DNA of 52,870 nt from Peptococcaceae bacterium UBA3933 (lineage in GTDB: Bacteria; Bacillota; Peptococcia; Peptococcales; BICA1-8): assembly GCA_002385805.1 (NCBI GenBank), contig DGEF01000066.1, positions 1-52,870 on the forward strand, given 5' to 3'. The position numbers were made by a program, and so were the translations under genes. The stretch's first letter is position 1, and each line of letters begins with the position of its first letter. Shown here piece after piece: positions 8,840-17,333 of this stretch. The notes under the pieces were generated by a model. It was not told the DNA's origin, did no database searches, and was given only the letters and a program-made list of their open reading frames with translations.

Positions 8840-10513
8840 TTGCGAAGTCATGAGGTTACTAAGGGAGTAGCCAGGGCACCCCATCGTTCCCTATTTTATG
8901 CTAACGGGTATTTGCCGGAGGATTTAGAAAAGCCTTTAATAGCCGTAGTTAATGCTCATAATGAAATAATCCCGGGCCATTTTCATTTAAATGAAATTGC
9001 ACAAGCTGTTAAGTTAGGTGTGGCCAGTAAAGGCGGCACTCCTATCGAATTTCCGGCTATCGGTATTTGCGACGGTATTGCCATGAATCATTCCGGAATG
9101 AAGTATCCCCTGGCCAGTAGAGAGTTAATTGCTGATTCGATTGAAGCGATGGTTATGGGGCATAAATTCGACGGAATGGTTCTTATTGGAAACTGTGATA
9201 AGATTGTTCCTGGTATGTTAATGGCTGCAGCCAGATTAAATATTCCTGCCATTTATGTTAGTGGCGGTCCTATGTTGCCAGGTCGTTACCGGGGGCAGGA
9301 TACGGATCTAATTAAAGGTGCTTTTGAAGCAGTAGGCGCATGTGCTAGTGGTAAAATCAGCGAAGAAGAGTTGGAGGAATTGACCTTAAAGGCCTGTCCC
9401 ACCTGTGGTAGTTGTGCCGGGATGTATACTGCCAATACCATGAACTGTTTAGCCGAGGCTTTAGGTATGGCTTTACCGGGTAATGGTACTATTCCCGCTC
9501 CTTATGGCGCTCGGAAAGGATTAGCCAAGCGGGCAGGAATGCAGATTATGGAGCTAGTTAAAAAGGACATCAAACCTAGAGATATTTTGACTTTGGATGC
9601 CTTCCGTAATGCCATTGCTTTGGACATGGCTATTGGTGGATCAACGAACACGGTTCTCCATCTTTTAGCAATTGCTAATCAAGCAGGGGTTGAACTTTCC
9701 CTGGAGGAATTTGACCGGATCAGTTCCCGTGTTCCGAATATTTGTAAGCTTAATCCTTCAGGTAAGCACAGGATTTCCGATTTATACGAAGCCGGTGGCA
9801 TTTCTGCAGTTTTAAAACGGCTCTTAGATGCTTCTTTAATTAACGGAGAGCAATTGACAGTTTCCGGAGTAACTCTTGGTGAAACGGTAAAACAGGCGGA
9901 AATTTATAATGCAGAAGTTATCCGACCTTTAGATAATCCTTATTCACCTACAGGAGGCATTGCAGTTTTAAGAGGAAACTTGGCTCCTGACGGGGCAGTA
10001 GTAAAACAGGCGGGGGTTGCCCCGGAAATGCTTTCTCACCAAGGTATAGCCCGTGTTTACAACTCAGAAGAAGAAGCCTTTGAAGCAATTATGGCCGGAA
10101 AAATAAATAAAGGTGATGTAGTTGTAGTTCGATACGAAGGACCTAAAGGGGGACCGGGTATGCGGGAAATGCTCAGTCCTACTTCTGCCATAATTGGCAT
10201 GGGTTTAGATAAAGATGTGGCCTTAATTACTGACGGACGCTTTTCCGGAGGGACGGCAGGTGCCGCTATTGGCCATGTTTCACCGGAAGCTGCAGAGGGA
10301 GGGCCAATTGGCTTATTAGAAGAAGGTGATATCATAGAAATTGATATCCCTAACCGCATTTTAAATGTAAAACTTTCTGAAGAAGAATTGACGAAAAGAA
10401 AAGCAAAATGGCTAAAACCTGAAACAAAGGCTTTCCCCAATTCTTATTTAAAAAGGTATGCGGCTTTAGTAACTTCTGCTAGCACAGGCGCGGTAATGCG
10501 TGACGATTTATAA
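8840..10513 (+). CDS. ilvD: Dihydroxy-acid dehydratase
   Basis: Fe-S enzyme that dehydrates 2,3-dihydroxy-3-methylbutanoate and its ethyl homologue to 2-keto acids in valine, isoleucine and leucine synthesis. The 557 residues cover the whole IlvD/Edd family. Visible motifs are GNCDKIVPG (Cys near 119), CPTCGSCAGMYTANTMNC (near 186-203) and GRFSGGT near the C-terminus. The start is TTG with GGAGGGAG just upstream. It follows dctP by 12 bp, so the two are probably one transcript, and no other ilv gene is nearby. The related sugar-acid dehydratases (Edd) are a less likely alternative, since the GGDP-type context differs and length favours IlvD. Confidence 0.92.
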   Translation: MRSHEVTKGVARAPHRSLFYANGYLPEDLEKPLIAVVNAHNEIIPGHFHLNEIAQAVKLGVASKGGTPIEFPAIGICDGIAMNHSGMKYPLASRELIADSIEAMVMGHKFDGMVLIGNCDKIVPGMLMAAARLNIPAIYVSGGPMLPGRYRGQDTDLIKGAFEAVGACASGKISEEELEELTLKACPTCGSCAGMYTANTMNCLAEALGMALPGNGTIPAPYGARKGLAKRAGMQIMELVKKDIKPRDILTLDAFRNAIALDMAIGGSTNTVLHLLAIANQAGVELSLEEFDRISSRVPNICKLNPSGKHRISDLYEAGGISAVLKRLLDASLINGEQLTVSGVTLGETVKQAEIYNAEVIRPLDNPYSPTGGIAVLRGNLAPDGAVVKQAGVAPEMLSHQGIARVYNSEEEAFEAIMAGKINKGDVVVVRYEGPKGGPGMREMLSPTSAIIGMGLDKDVALITDGRFSGGTAGAAIGHVSPEAAEGGPIGLLEEGDIIEIDIPNRILNVKLSEEELTKRKAKWLKPETKAFPNSYLKRYAALVTSASTGAVMRDDL

Positions 10514-10519
10514 AATATG

Positions 10520-10566
10520 TCTGCATTATGTACTAGAGATACTAGTACGTAGTGCAGGCTTTTTTG
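10520..10566 (+). terminator. Terminator after ilvD
   Basis: CTGCATTATGTACTAG pairs with CTAGTACGTAGTGCAG over 16 positions, two of them G-U, around AGATA. GCTTTTTT follows. It should end the dctP-ilvD transcript. Confidence 0.85.
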
Positions 10567-11029
10567 AACTACGGATAAACACAGATTTGGGGAATGGCAT
10601 TACGGCTAATGGGTTATACTGCATGTCGGTATTACGGCATCTAGGCGAATATTAATGTCGTCCCGAATAATTAACTCAAAAGCCGTAATGCTAGAATATT
10701 GTTATCTCGCCGCATGCTTACTAATAGACTTAAATATACTTGAGCGGTTATACGGGGAATCGGCTAAATAAGCTTAGCGAAAGTAAATATTTTCATTTTA
10801 TAAGGCACGTTTAAGGCGGGGATCGCTGCACTGTGTTCGCGATGACACGAGTTATGTCATTCCCTATTTAGGGTGAAGCTATCCTCTTAACCTCAACCTT
10901 AACCTTAGTCATACGATCGAAAGTCGTAAACTAGCCACTAAAAATTATGTTCTTTTTTCTTTTTAAGCAGGAAATTTCATCGAAACAGCGTATTATTTGC
11001 TATATATTGTATTTTGGAGTGGTTTCTTA
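10567..11029. repeat. Gene-free stretch filled with short inverted and dispersed repeats
   Basis: No open frame with coding character is present. GCATTACGGCT (10597-10607) has a perfect inverted partner AGCCGTAATGC (10681-10691), and a near copy GTATTACGGC lies between them. At 10822-10859 two small hairpins touch: ATCGC/GCGAT, then TGACA/TGTCA. From 10886 to 10940 there is a composite block: an AACCTC/AACCTT array, a degenerate ACGATC-GAA-AGTCGT hairpin, and ACTAGCCACTA. Parts of that block recur at 22661, 25160, 33736 and 52501. It resembles nested debris of non-coding repeats rather than a degraded gene. Confidence 0.6.
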
Positions 11030-11662
11030 ATGGAAAGTAAGTTGAATAAACAGAATATTCTGGTTTTACTAGTGGTTATTGTGGCTTTTTCTTTTTGGGC
11101 CGGAACAAAATATGCTCAATGGCGACTAATATCAACTCCTTTAGAAATTGTCCAAGGGGAAAATACTGTAGTTCAGGAAAAAGATTTTCAGTTTCCAGAA
11201 CCCAATAAAATTAAAGTCCATATTGCGGGGGCCGTTAAAAATCCCGGTGTTTATGAATTGGAAGAAGGGGCACGATTAGAAGATGCACTGCAATTGGCGG
11301 AGCCTACCTTGGATGCTTTAATCGATAAATACTTAAACAGGGCCAGTATCCTGAGAGACGGTGAAAAGATTGTAGTGCCCTCTTTAGAAGATGAAAAAGA
11401 ACTGGGTGGGATGACAATAGACTCCAGTGTATTAGGTAGTATTTCTCTAGGTCAGCTTGGTACCGATACGGGAAAAATAAATATTAATCTGGCTTCCCAG
11501 AAAGAGTTAGAGTCATTAACCGGTATCGGACCAAGTAAAGCCCAGGCAATAATAGAGTACCGGGAGAAATATGGCGGTTTTAAAACTATTGAAGAATTAA
11601 CCAATGTTAGTGGGATTGGTGAAGCAACTTTGGAAAAAATCAAAGATAAAATAACAATTTAA
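11030..11662 (+). CDS. comEA: Competence protein ComEA, DNA receptor
   Basis: Membrane-anchored double-stranded DNA receptor of the transformation machinery, or a homologue used in DNA uptake. The 210-residue product has one N-terminal membrane segment (ILVLLVVIVAFSFWAG), an SLBB domain starting IKVHIAGAVKNPGVYEL, and a C-terminal pair of helix-hairpin-helix motifs (LTGIGPSKAQAI and VSGIGEATLEKI) that bind DNA. I place the start at ATG 11030, eight bases after TGGAGTGG; an upstream in-frame start at 10997 would add residues unlike the family. comEC follows on the same strand. comEB is not between them, as is common in Clostridia. Confidence 0.9.
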   Translation: MESKLNKQNILVLLVVIVAFSFWAGTKYAQWRLISTPLEIVQGENTVVQEKDFQFPEPNKIKVHIAGAVKNPGVYELEEGARLEDALQLAEPTLDALIDKYLNRASILRDGEKIVVPSLEDEKELGGMTIDSSVLGSISLGQLGTDTGKININLASQKELESLTGIGPSKAQAIIEYREKYGGFKTIEELTNVSGIGEATLEKIKDKITI

Positions 11663-11715
11663 AACCGAAATATGGACAATTAACTAAAACTTAACGATTG
11701 GGACGGAAGTTATCC

Positions 11716-14016
11716 ATGGTTCAAGAAAAAATATATGTAAATAGAAAATTAGTACAAGGTACTATCCTTTTTACTTTAGGAATAGTGTTAGGTTATTATA
11801 CTAATTTCTCCTTATTATTCTCGTTAGTTCTCCTTGCCGGATTTTTTTTCTTGGGGGCATATTGTTTATTTTATGAATTATCCCTTTTGAAGACAGTAAT
11901 TTATTGTTTTTTAATTGTCTTTGGTTTGTTTTGGTTTGATGTTCATGACCCCCAACCGGGTATTTTACAGCAATGGGAAAACGGGAAGGTTGAAGTTACC
12001 GGAAAAGTACTTTCTTTAGGAACCCGAGATAACCAGTATATCTTGCAATTAACTACAGTTAACGGTCACAATTTATCTCTTAAGCCTAGAGTTGTTGTTA
12101 ATACTTCTTGGGAGGATAACCAGATATATGGTTGGAATGATCTTGTAAAATTCACCGGCATTTTGGAGGAACCTTTACCCCAGACTAATCCGGGGGGTTT
12201 TTCGGAAAAAAAGTTCTGGCGGCAAAAGGGTGTTTATTATGAACTTAATGTTTTGGGAAAAGGAGTATTCTTGGAAAAAGGAAAAGGAATAAAAGCAGCG
12301 GGTTATCAACTGCGGGAAAAAATTAATCATATTATTGAGGTGAATCTTCCGGAAAAAGAAGGGGGAGTGGTTAGGGGGTTAGTATTAGGGGATAAGAGCA
12401 AACTTGATTCAGAATTATACGAACGGGCCCAAGAACTGGGTATTGTCCATATTTTTGCTGTATCCGGTTTGCACGTGGGTTTTGTAGTGGCTTTATATTT
12501 ATTTATTGCGAAAAGTTTACGTTTAAGTGATACTTTGACTTTAAGTGGAGCCGTCCTGATATTACTGGTTTACAGCCTGGTTACAGGTCTAACTACTTCG
12601 GTAACTAGAGCTTCAATTATGACCGTATTAGGGTTAATAGGATTAAAATGGTTAAAATACAGAGATTTCTATACTCTTTTAGCTGGAGCGGCTTTAGTTA
12701 TTTTGCTGGCAAATCCGTTAAACTTATTATCCATAGGCTTTCAGTTATCTTTTATCTCTACCTGGGGTTTAGTGTACTTTTTCTCCTTAGGGGAAGATTT
12801 ATTTCCTTTTTTCCCTGAAAAAATAAGAAAAACACTGGCCGTGCCTGTTGCTGCTCAGCTGGCTTCATTGCCGATAGTAATTTATCACTTTAATTTGCTT
12901 TCCTTTTGGGCACCTTTGGTTAATATCATAATAGTTCCTTTAGTAGGTATTTTAGTTCCTCTTTTATTTTTAGCTTTAAGTATTTCCCTAGTAGCGGTTA
13001 AACTGGCAGAACCTTTTTTGCTTTTGGGTAGCGGTATTGTTTACGGTTTGTTTTTCCTCATTGAATTTATAAGTGATTTACTATCCCGTGGGTTTATGTA
13101 TATAGAGAAACCGCCTCTGGTACTGATTATCTTTTATTACATTTTATTAATCGGTTGTAGAGAAGCAGAGCTTTTAAGAGAAAAGATTAGTTTAAACAAG
13201 CGGATGATACTTAGTATTGTACTTACCCTTAGTTTGCTGTTAATATGCCTTCCCCGTTCTGAGCCTTTGAAAGCCGTGTTTTTGGATGTAGGCCAGGGTG
13301 ACGGGGCTGTTTTAAAAACTCCTTATAATCAGTATATTGTGGTTGACGGCGGACCTGGCAGCAGTACTTTAACTAGATATCTTCAATCTGCCGGAGTGAA
13401 TCGGGTATTATTAATCATTCTCTCTCATCCTGATAGTGACCATATTAATGGTCTTTTTCAGGTAATAAAAAAATTCCCTACAGATTTTTTACTGGTACCA
13501 CCTGAGTTTGCAGAAAACCCTGCTTTTACTGAGTTTAAAAATTTGGCCCGTTCAAAAAATACTCGTATTGTTGAAGGAAGAGAAGGGGTGAATTTAAGGC
13601 TGGCTTCAGGTGTATATTTAAAAGTACTTTCACCTAATCCTGATTTACAAAAAAACCTGGATACTAATGAAGGGTCTTTGGTAGTTCGGGTATCTTGGCA
13701 GGAAAAAGATATTCTCTTTACCGGGGATATAGGGATAACAACTATCAAAAACATTCTTGGTGGTTTGGAAGGGATTGAGGTTGTCAAGGTACCTCACCAT
13801 GGCAGTAGAAATTCTTATTTTTCAGGTCTTTATTCCTTTCTTTCTCCTGATATAGCCGTAATTTCTGCAGGACGAAATAATAGATTTAACCATCCCCATC
13901 AAGAGGTAATTGAGGGTATCCAAGGGTCAGGAGGAGTAATTCTCCGTACTGATCAAAAAGGAGCTATAACCCTAATATTTCAAGAAAATGATATTGTAGT
14001 TGATACAAAACTATAA
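11716..14016 (+). CDS. comEC: DNA uptake channel protein ComEC/Rec2
   Basis: Polytopic membrane protein proposed to form the channel for single-stranded DNA entry. About 766 residues: N-terminal membrane segments and an OB-like DUF4131 region, a central competence domain with several helices (the GIVHIFAVSGLHVGF block is highly typical), and a C-terminal metallo-beta-lactamase domain with LDVGQGDGAVL and HPDSDHINGL. The last motif carries the HxDxDH metal ligands near residue 570, and KVPHHGSRNS lies further on. I prefer ATG 11716 to the in-frame TTG at 11698, though both ribosome sites are weak. It follows comEA by about 50 bp and appears intact. Confidence 0.9.
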   Translation: MVQEKIYVNRKLVQGTILFTLGIVLGYYTNFSLLFSLVLLAGFFFLGAYCLFYELSLLKTVIYCFLIVFGLFWFDVHDPQPGILQQWENGKVEVTGKVLSLGTRDNQYILQLTTVNGHNLSLKPRVVVNTSWEDNQIYGWNDLVKFTGILEEPLPQTNPGGFSEKKFWRQKGVYYELNVLGKGVFLEKGKGIKAAGYQLREKINHIIEVNLPEKEGGVVRGLVLGDKSKLDSELYERAQELGIVHIFAVSGLHVGFVVALYLFIAKSLRLSDTLTLSGAVLILLVYSLVTGLTTSVTRASIMTVLGLIGLKWLKYRDFYTLLAGAALVILLANPLNLLSIGFQLSFISTWGLVYFFSLGEDLFPFFPEKIRKTLAVPVAAQLASLPIVIYHFNLLSFWAPLVNIIIVPLVGILVPLLFLALSISLVAVKLAEPFLLLGSGIVYGLFFLIEFISDLLSRGFMYIEKPPLVLIIFYYILLIGCREAELLREKISLNKRMILSIVLTLSLLLICLPRSEPLKAVFLDVGQGDGAVLKTPYNQYIVVDGGPGSSTLTRYLQSAGVNRVLLIILSHPDSDHINGLFQVIKKFPTDFLLVPPEFAENPAFTEFKNLARSKNTRIVEGREGVNLRLASGVYLKVLSPNPDLQKNLDTNEGSLVVRVSWQEKDILFTGDIGITTIKNILGGLEGIEVVKVPHHGSRNSYFSGLYSFLSPDIAVISAGRNNRFNHPHQEVIEGIQGSGGVILRTDQKGAITLIFQENDIVVDTKL

Positions 14017-14065
14017 TTTCTGTATATTTTAACAAAATATAGCTGGGTGATAAACAGTCCCATTA

Positions 14066-14074
14066 TGCTATAAT
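14066..14074 (+). promoter_or_regulatory. Extended -10 promoter upstream of the D,D-carboxypeptidase gene
   Basis: TATAAT at 14069-14074 is preceded by TGC, giving an extended -10 (TGnTATAAT). No good -35 is seen at the usual distance. It lies about 40 bp before the TTG start. Confidence 0.45.
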
Positions 14075-14111
14075 AAGAGGTGTTGCTAAAAGATTTTTGG
14101 GGTGAGATAAT

Positions 14112-15317
14112 TTGCAGAAGATCAAAGTAATATTTTTGGCAATTTTTTTTATTTTTGTGGTTTCCTCCGGGGCGATAGCGGCACCTGATATTGCAGGTGA
14201 AGCTTTTATCTTAATTGATGCTCAGTCAGGTCAGATTTTAGATGGGAAAAATTATGATGTTCAATTGCATCCGGCCAGTACAACTAAAATTTTAACAACT
14301 ATATTGGCTTTAGAAAAAGGAAAATTGACGGATAAGGTGACAGTTAGCAAAAATGCACCGGCAGCAGAAGGAACTAAAGTGTATCTTCGGGAAGGGGAAA
14401 CAGTTACTTTAGAACAATTATTAAATGCGGCCATGGTTCATTCGGCTAATGATGCGGCCGTAGCTATTGCTGAGCACATTGGTGGTTCGGTGGAAGCTTT
14501 TGTTGAACTGATGAATGAAAAAGCCAAGGAAATAGGAGCCAAGAACACTAAATTTGTAAATACTCACGGGTTAACCAATGAGGAACATTTAACAACTGCT
14601 TATGATTTAGCTATGATTTCCAGGTATGCCATGCAAAATCCTCAGTTTAGAGAACTGGCCGCAAAAAAAGTTTATGACTGGGAGGGACTGGAATGGCAGA
14701 CCAGGTTGATTAATAAAAATAAATTCCTCTGGCGAATGCAGGAAGCCACCGGAATAAAACCGGGATATACATCCCAGGCCAAGTATACTTTGGCGGCCTC
14801 TGCCGAGAAGAACGGTCAAGAGTTGATTTGTGTAATTTTAGGCAGCAGTGAAAATAGAATCTGGGATGATGCCAAAGCCCTTTTAGAGTATGGCTTTACT
14901 GATTTTCGTAATATAAATATAACGGAAAATAATAATATAGTAGCTACACTCCAAATAGATGAAGAAAAAGAAGTGAATTTAGCTACTACGCGTGCCGCTA
15001 ATTTTGTTGTTGCTAATAATGAACAAATTAAATTAGAAACTAAAGTTGTATTAAAAGATTTTAGTTTCCCAATACATAAAGGAGACATTTTAGGTGAATT
15101 AAAAGTAATGATTAATGGGGAAGAAGCGGAGAGTATTCCTTTACAATCATTAGAGGAAATAAAAAAACCTATTGTTTGGCACCGAATAGTAATTAATTTA
15201 CTAGCTGCAACATTTTTATTACAGATTGCAGTACGTCTTTACAGACGCTGGCGTAAACGTCGTAGGAAATATCTTTATCGTTCAACAGGTAGGCGGATAA
15301 ACACGTACCGCTTCTAG
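14112..15317 (+). CDS. dacF: D-alanyl-D-alanine carboxypeptidase, PBP5/DacF family (S11)
   Basis: Penicillin-binding protein that trims the terminal D-alanine from peptidoglycan stem peptides outside the membrane. The 401-residue product has an N-terminal signal peptide, the SxxK tetrad STTK with Ser56, and SAN at 111-113. The third motif reads KPG at 216-218 where the family normally has KTG. A C-terminal domain follows, then a hydrophobic helix near residue 355 and a very basic tail (RRWRKRRRKYLYR). The start is TTG after GGGGTGAG. B. subtilis has a spore-stage relative (DacF), but a vegetative role cannot be excluded. The KPG change may alter activity. holA begins 10 bp downstream. Confidence 0.86.
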   Translation: MQKIKVIFLAIFFIFVVSSGAIAAPDIAGEAFILIDAQSGQILDGKNYDVQLHPASTTKILTTILALEKGKLTDKVTVSKNAPAAEGTKVYLREGETVTLEQLLNAAMVHSANDAAVAIAEHIGGSVEAFVELMNEKAKEIGAKNTKFVNTHGLTNEEHLTTAYDLAMISRYAMQNPQFRELAAKKVYDWEGLEWQTRLINKNKFLWRMQEATGIKPGYTSQAKYTLAASAEKNGQELICVILGSSENRIWDDAKALLEYGFTDFRNINITENNNIVATLQIDEEKEVNLATTRAANFVVANNEQIKLETKVVLKDFSFPIHKGDILGELKVMINGEEAESIPLQSLEEIKKPIVWHRIVINLLAATFLLQIAVRLYRRWRKRRRKYLYRSTGRRINTYRF

Positions 15318-15327
15318 GAGTGATTAT

Positions 15328-16344
15328 ATGGAGTACCAGGCATTAAATAATAGTATTAACAGGGGTGTTTTGGCAACAGTCTATCTTTTCCATGGAACAG
15401 AAGATTTTTTAATGGAACGGTATTTGGACAAATTAAAAGCAATAATATTACCTCAAGGGCTAGAGGATTTCAATTTTGATAGAGTTGACGGAGAGAAGGT
15501 AACTCCTGAGCGGGTAGTGGAATTAGCCTCAATGATGCCGGTTATGGCTGAAAAACGATTAATTATAATTGATAATCCTGTTTATTTGCTGGCTAATAAG
15601 ACCAAAGAAGATAAATATGAAGATAAACCTTTATTAGAATATTTACAAAATCCTAATCCCAGCAGTTGTGTGGTTTTTAAACTAATAGGGAGCCCGGATA
15701 AAAGAAAAAAGTTATTTAAAGCAATTGCGGAGAAGGGACAGGTTTATGAGTTTGCTCCTTTAAAAGGAAGGCACTTGGAAGAGTGGATTATAAGTTTCTT
15801 ACAGGAAAAAGGGAAAAAAATTCAACCTGAGGCCCTAACTTATCTTACTATTATTGGCAGTAACGGCTTAAATTTCCTGGAAAAGGAACTGGAAAAATTG
15901 CTTATCTACAGTGGAGATGAACCGATAATTTCTTTAGAAACTGTGCAGAATGTGGTTACCAAGACTATCGAGGTTAATGTTTTTGATTTAATTGATAGTG
16001 TTGCTAATAAGGAAGTTGAGAGGGCTTGGGATTTACTACATACCACCTTAGCTTCAGGGGAAGCACCTATGAAACTTATTTATCTTCTGGTTCGTCAATT
16101 CCGTTTAATTTTAATAGCTAAAGATTTGCTAAACCAGGGTTGTACTGAAAAGCAAATCAAAGAAAAAATGGATGTCCATCCCTATGTGGTAAAAAAGGCG
16201 TTGGCCCAAGGACGAAAGTTTTCGGAAAGGGAATTAGTTAATGCTTTAGAAAAACTTTTAGAAACGGAGATACTTTTAAAATCCGGTGGAGGCGACCCGG
16301 AAAAACTATTGGAAAATTTTATTGTGGGAGTCTGTGTAAGCTAA
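15328..16344 (+). CDS. holA: DNA polymerase III subunit delta
   Basis: Clamp-loader subunit that opens the beta sliding clamp. The 338-residue product matches HolA length and shows the N-terminal YLFHGTEDFLMERYLDKLK, the middle FAPLKGRHLEEWI segment, and a C-terminal helical part with APMKLIYLLVRQFRLIL and VHPYVVKKALAQGRKF. An AGGAGTGA site sits just before the ATG. Convergent rpsT follows, which is the usual Firmicutes arrangement and supports the call. No oddities are seen. Confidence 0.92.
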   Translation: MEYQALNNSINRGVLATVYLFHGTEDFLMERYLDKLKAIILPQGLEDFNFDRVDGEKVTPERVVELASMMPVMAEKRLIIIDNPVYLLANKTKEDKYEDKPLLEYLQNPNPSSCVVFKLIGSPDKRKKLFKAIAEKGQVYEFAPLKGRHLEEWIISFLQEKGKKIQPEALTYLTIIGSNGLNFLEKELEKLLIYSGDEPIISLETVQNVVTKTIEVNVFDLIDSVANKEVERAWDLLHTTLASGEAPMKLIYLLVRQFRLILIAKDLLNQGCTEKQIKEKMDVHPYVVKKALAQGRKFSERELVNALEKLLETEILLKSGGGDPEKLLENFIVGVCVS

Positions 16345-16350
16345 AAATGA

Positions 16351-16377
16351 CCTGCCGGTTAAAATGGCAGGCTTTTT
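16351..16377 (+). terminator. Terminator of the dacF-holA unit
   Basis: CCTGCC pairs with GGCAGG across a GGTTAAAAT loop and CTTTTT follows. It lies directly after the holA stop. Confidence 0.75.
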
Positions 16378-16458
16378 AATGCCCATTGTTATTAGAATCA
16401 TAATTTTCCGTGGTGTGCATTAGAGAGAGAAAATTTAAGGATGTAGAAAAGCAAAAAA

Positions 16459-16476
16459 AGTCGCCAAGGGGCGACT
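16459..16476 (-). terminator. Terminator of rpsT (minus strand)
   Basis: AGTCGCC and GGCGACT form a 7-bp stem around AAGG. The stem is flanked by A7 on the left (a T-tract for the minus strand) and by T5 on the right, so it can act in both directions between holA and rpsT. Confidence 0.85.
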
Positions 16477-16481
16477 TTTTA

Positions 16482-16748
16482 TTAGCCTGCTAATTTATTA
16501 AACATCTTCATCAGGCGAGATTTTTTATTGGCAGCATTGTTTTTATGCAAAATACCCTTGGAAGCAGCTTTGTCAATAATTTTGATGGCATTTCTAAGGG
16601 TAACTTTAGCTTCTTCAATATTAGCGGCTTGGAAAGCTTCTTCAAAGCGTTTAATAGAAGTTTTTACACGGGATTTCATTGCCCGGTTTCTTAAAGTCCG
16701 TATTTTTGCTTTTCTTGCACGTTTTTCAGCAGATTTTATATTGGCCAA
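16482..16748 (-). CDS. rpsT: 30S ribosomal protein S20
   Basis: Primary 16S rRNA-binding protein of the small subunit. Read from the TTG at 16748-16746 it gives 88 residues starting MANIKSAEKRARK, very basic, which is exactly the family's usual length and N-terminus. GGAGGTGAC sits on the minus strand just upstream, fixing this start over a longer reading that begins at 16826. It is the only clear minus-strand gene in the window and lies convergent to holA. Confidence 0.97.
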   Translation of the reverse strand: MANIKSAEKRARKAKIRTLRNRAMKSRVKTSIKRFEEAFQAANIEEAKVTLRNAIKIIDKAASKGILHKNNAANKKSRLMKMFNKLAG

Positions 16749-16818
16749 GGATGTCACCTCCTTTAAAGCACTAAACACTGAACAAAGAAAATCATTCCGT
16801 ATTTTTAACAGATTATAT

Positions 16819-16848
16819 TTTATCATCTAGGGATTTAAAATGCAACTA
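16819..16848 (-). promoter_or_regulatory. Promoter of rpsT (minus strand)
   Basis: On the minus strand TTGCAT, a 17-bp spacer and TAAAAT precede rpsT by roughly 70 bp. An overlapping TATAAT five bases on could serve as an alternative -10 with a poorer -35. Confidence 0.45.
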
Positions 16849-16920
16849 AAACCAAGTTTTGTATAAATATAATTTTTTTTGCACAAGATATTTTTATAAA
16901 AACTACCTTATTAGAGTGAG

Positions 16921-17259
16921 GTGATAACTCTGTTAGGAACAATAATCAGGTTTGTGGTTTCTGCATTAGTATTACTGGTAGTAAGTTGGATATTACCTGG
17001 TTTTAGTGTGAATGGATTTTTTGGTGCTTTAATAGCCGCTGTGGTTATTGCTTTATTAGGCTGGGCAGCAGAGGGCCTTTTAGGGAAAAATAGGTCTCCC
17101 CAAAGTCGTGGACTGGTAGGGTTTATATCAGCGGCAGTTGTAATCTATTTAGCTCAATTTATTATTCCCAATCAAATTTCAGTGTCAATTGTAGGGGCAC
17201 TTTTAGCGGCTCTGGTTATAGGTTTAGTTGATGCGGTGGTTCCTACAGAATTACGTTAA
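16921..17259 (+). CDS. Small membrane protein, YvlD/phage-holin family 4
   Basis: A 112-residue, almost wholly hydrophobic protein with four likely membrane helices and the family's typical SWILPGFSVNGFFGAL segment near residues 22-37. This family (Phage_holin_4_2) contains chromosomal proteins such as B. subtilis YvlD, whose role is not settled; holin activity should not be assumed. The start is uncertain: GTG 16921 overlaps the only GAGGTG motif, and no better start is in frame. It sits between rpsT and spoIIP, the place where many spore formers carry the germination protease gene gpr. A spore- or envelope-related job is only a guess. Confidence 0.7.
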   Translation: MITLLGTIIRFVVSALVLLVVSWILPGFSVNGFFGALIAAVVIALLGWAAEGLLGKNRSPQSRGLVGFISAAVVIYLAQFIIPNQISVSIVGALLAALVIGLVDAVVPTELR

Positions 17260-17275
17260 TAAAGCTTAGTCATAA

Positions 17276-17333
17276 CCTCTCCCCCTTTTACATATATATC
17301 AATTATGTATAAGCTAGGGGAGGGGTTTTTTTG
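17276..17333 (+). terminator. Terminator-like hairpin that carries the spoIIP ribosome-binding site
   Basis: CCTCTCCCC (17276-17284) pairs with GGGGAGGGG (17317-17325), including one T-G pair, and TACATA/TATGTA extend the stem inside. Seven T follow. The 3' arm is also the only Shine-Dalgarno-like sequence for spoIIP, and the TTG start codon overlaps the end of the T-tract. It probably ends transcription from the upstream gene; RNA that reads through would have the spoIIP site hidden. Confidence 0.7.

Noticed and set aside
10567..11029. Degraded insertion sequence
   Set aside because: No transposase-like frame or fragment and no target-site duplication could be seen; only short repeats are present.
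16528..16830. A 100-residue plus-strand frame across rpsT
   Set aside because: It overlaps the certain S20 gene on the other strand and has no ribosome site.
16921..17259. Phage remnant suggested by the holin-family membership
   Set aside because: No other phage gene is near, and this family has many chromosomal members such as YvlD.
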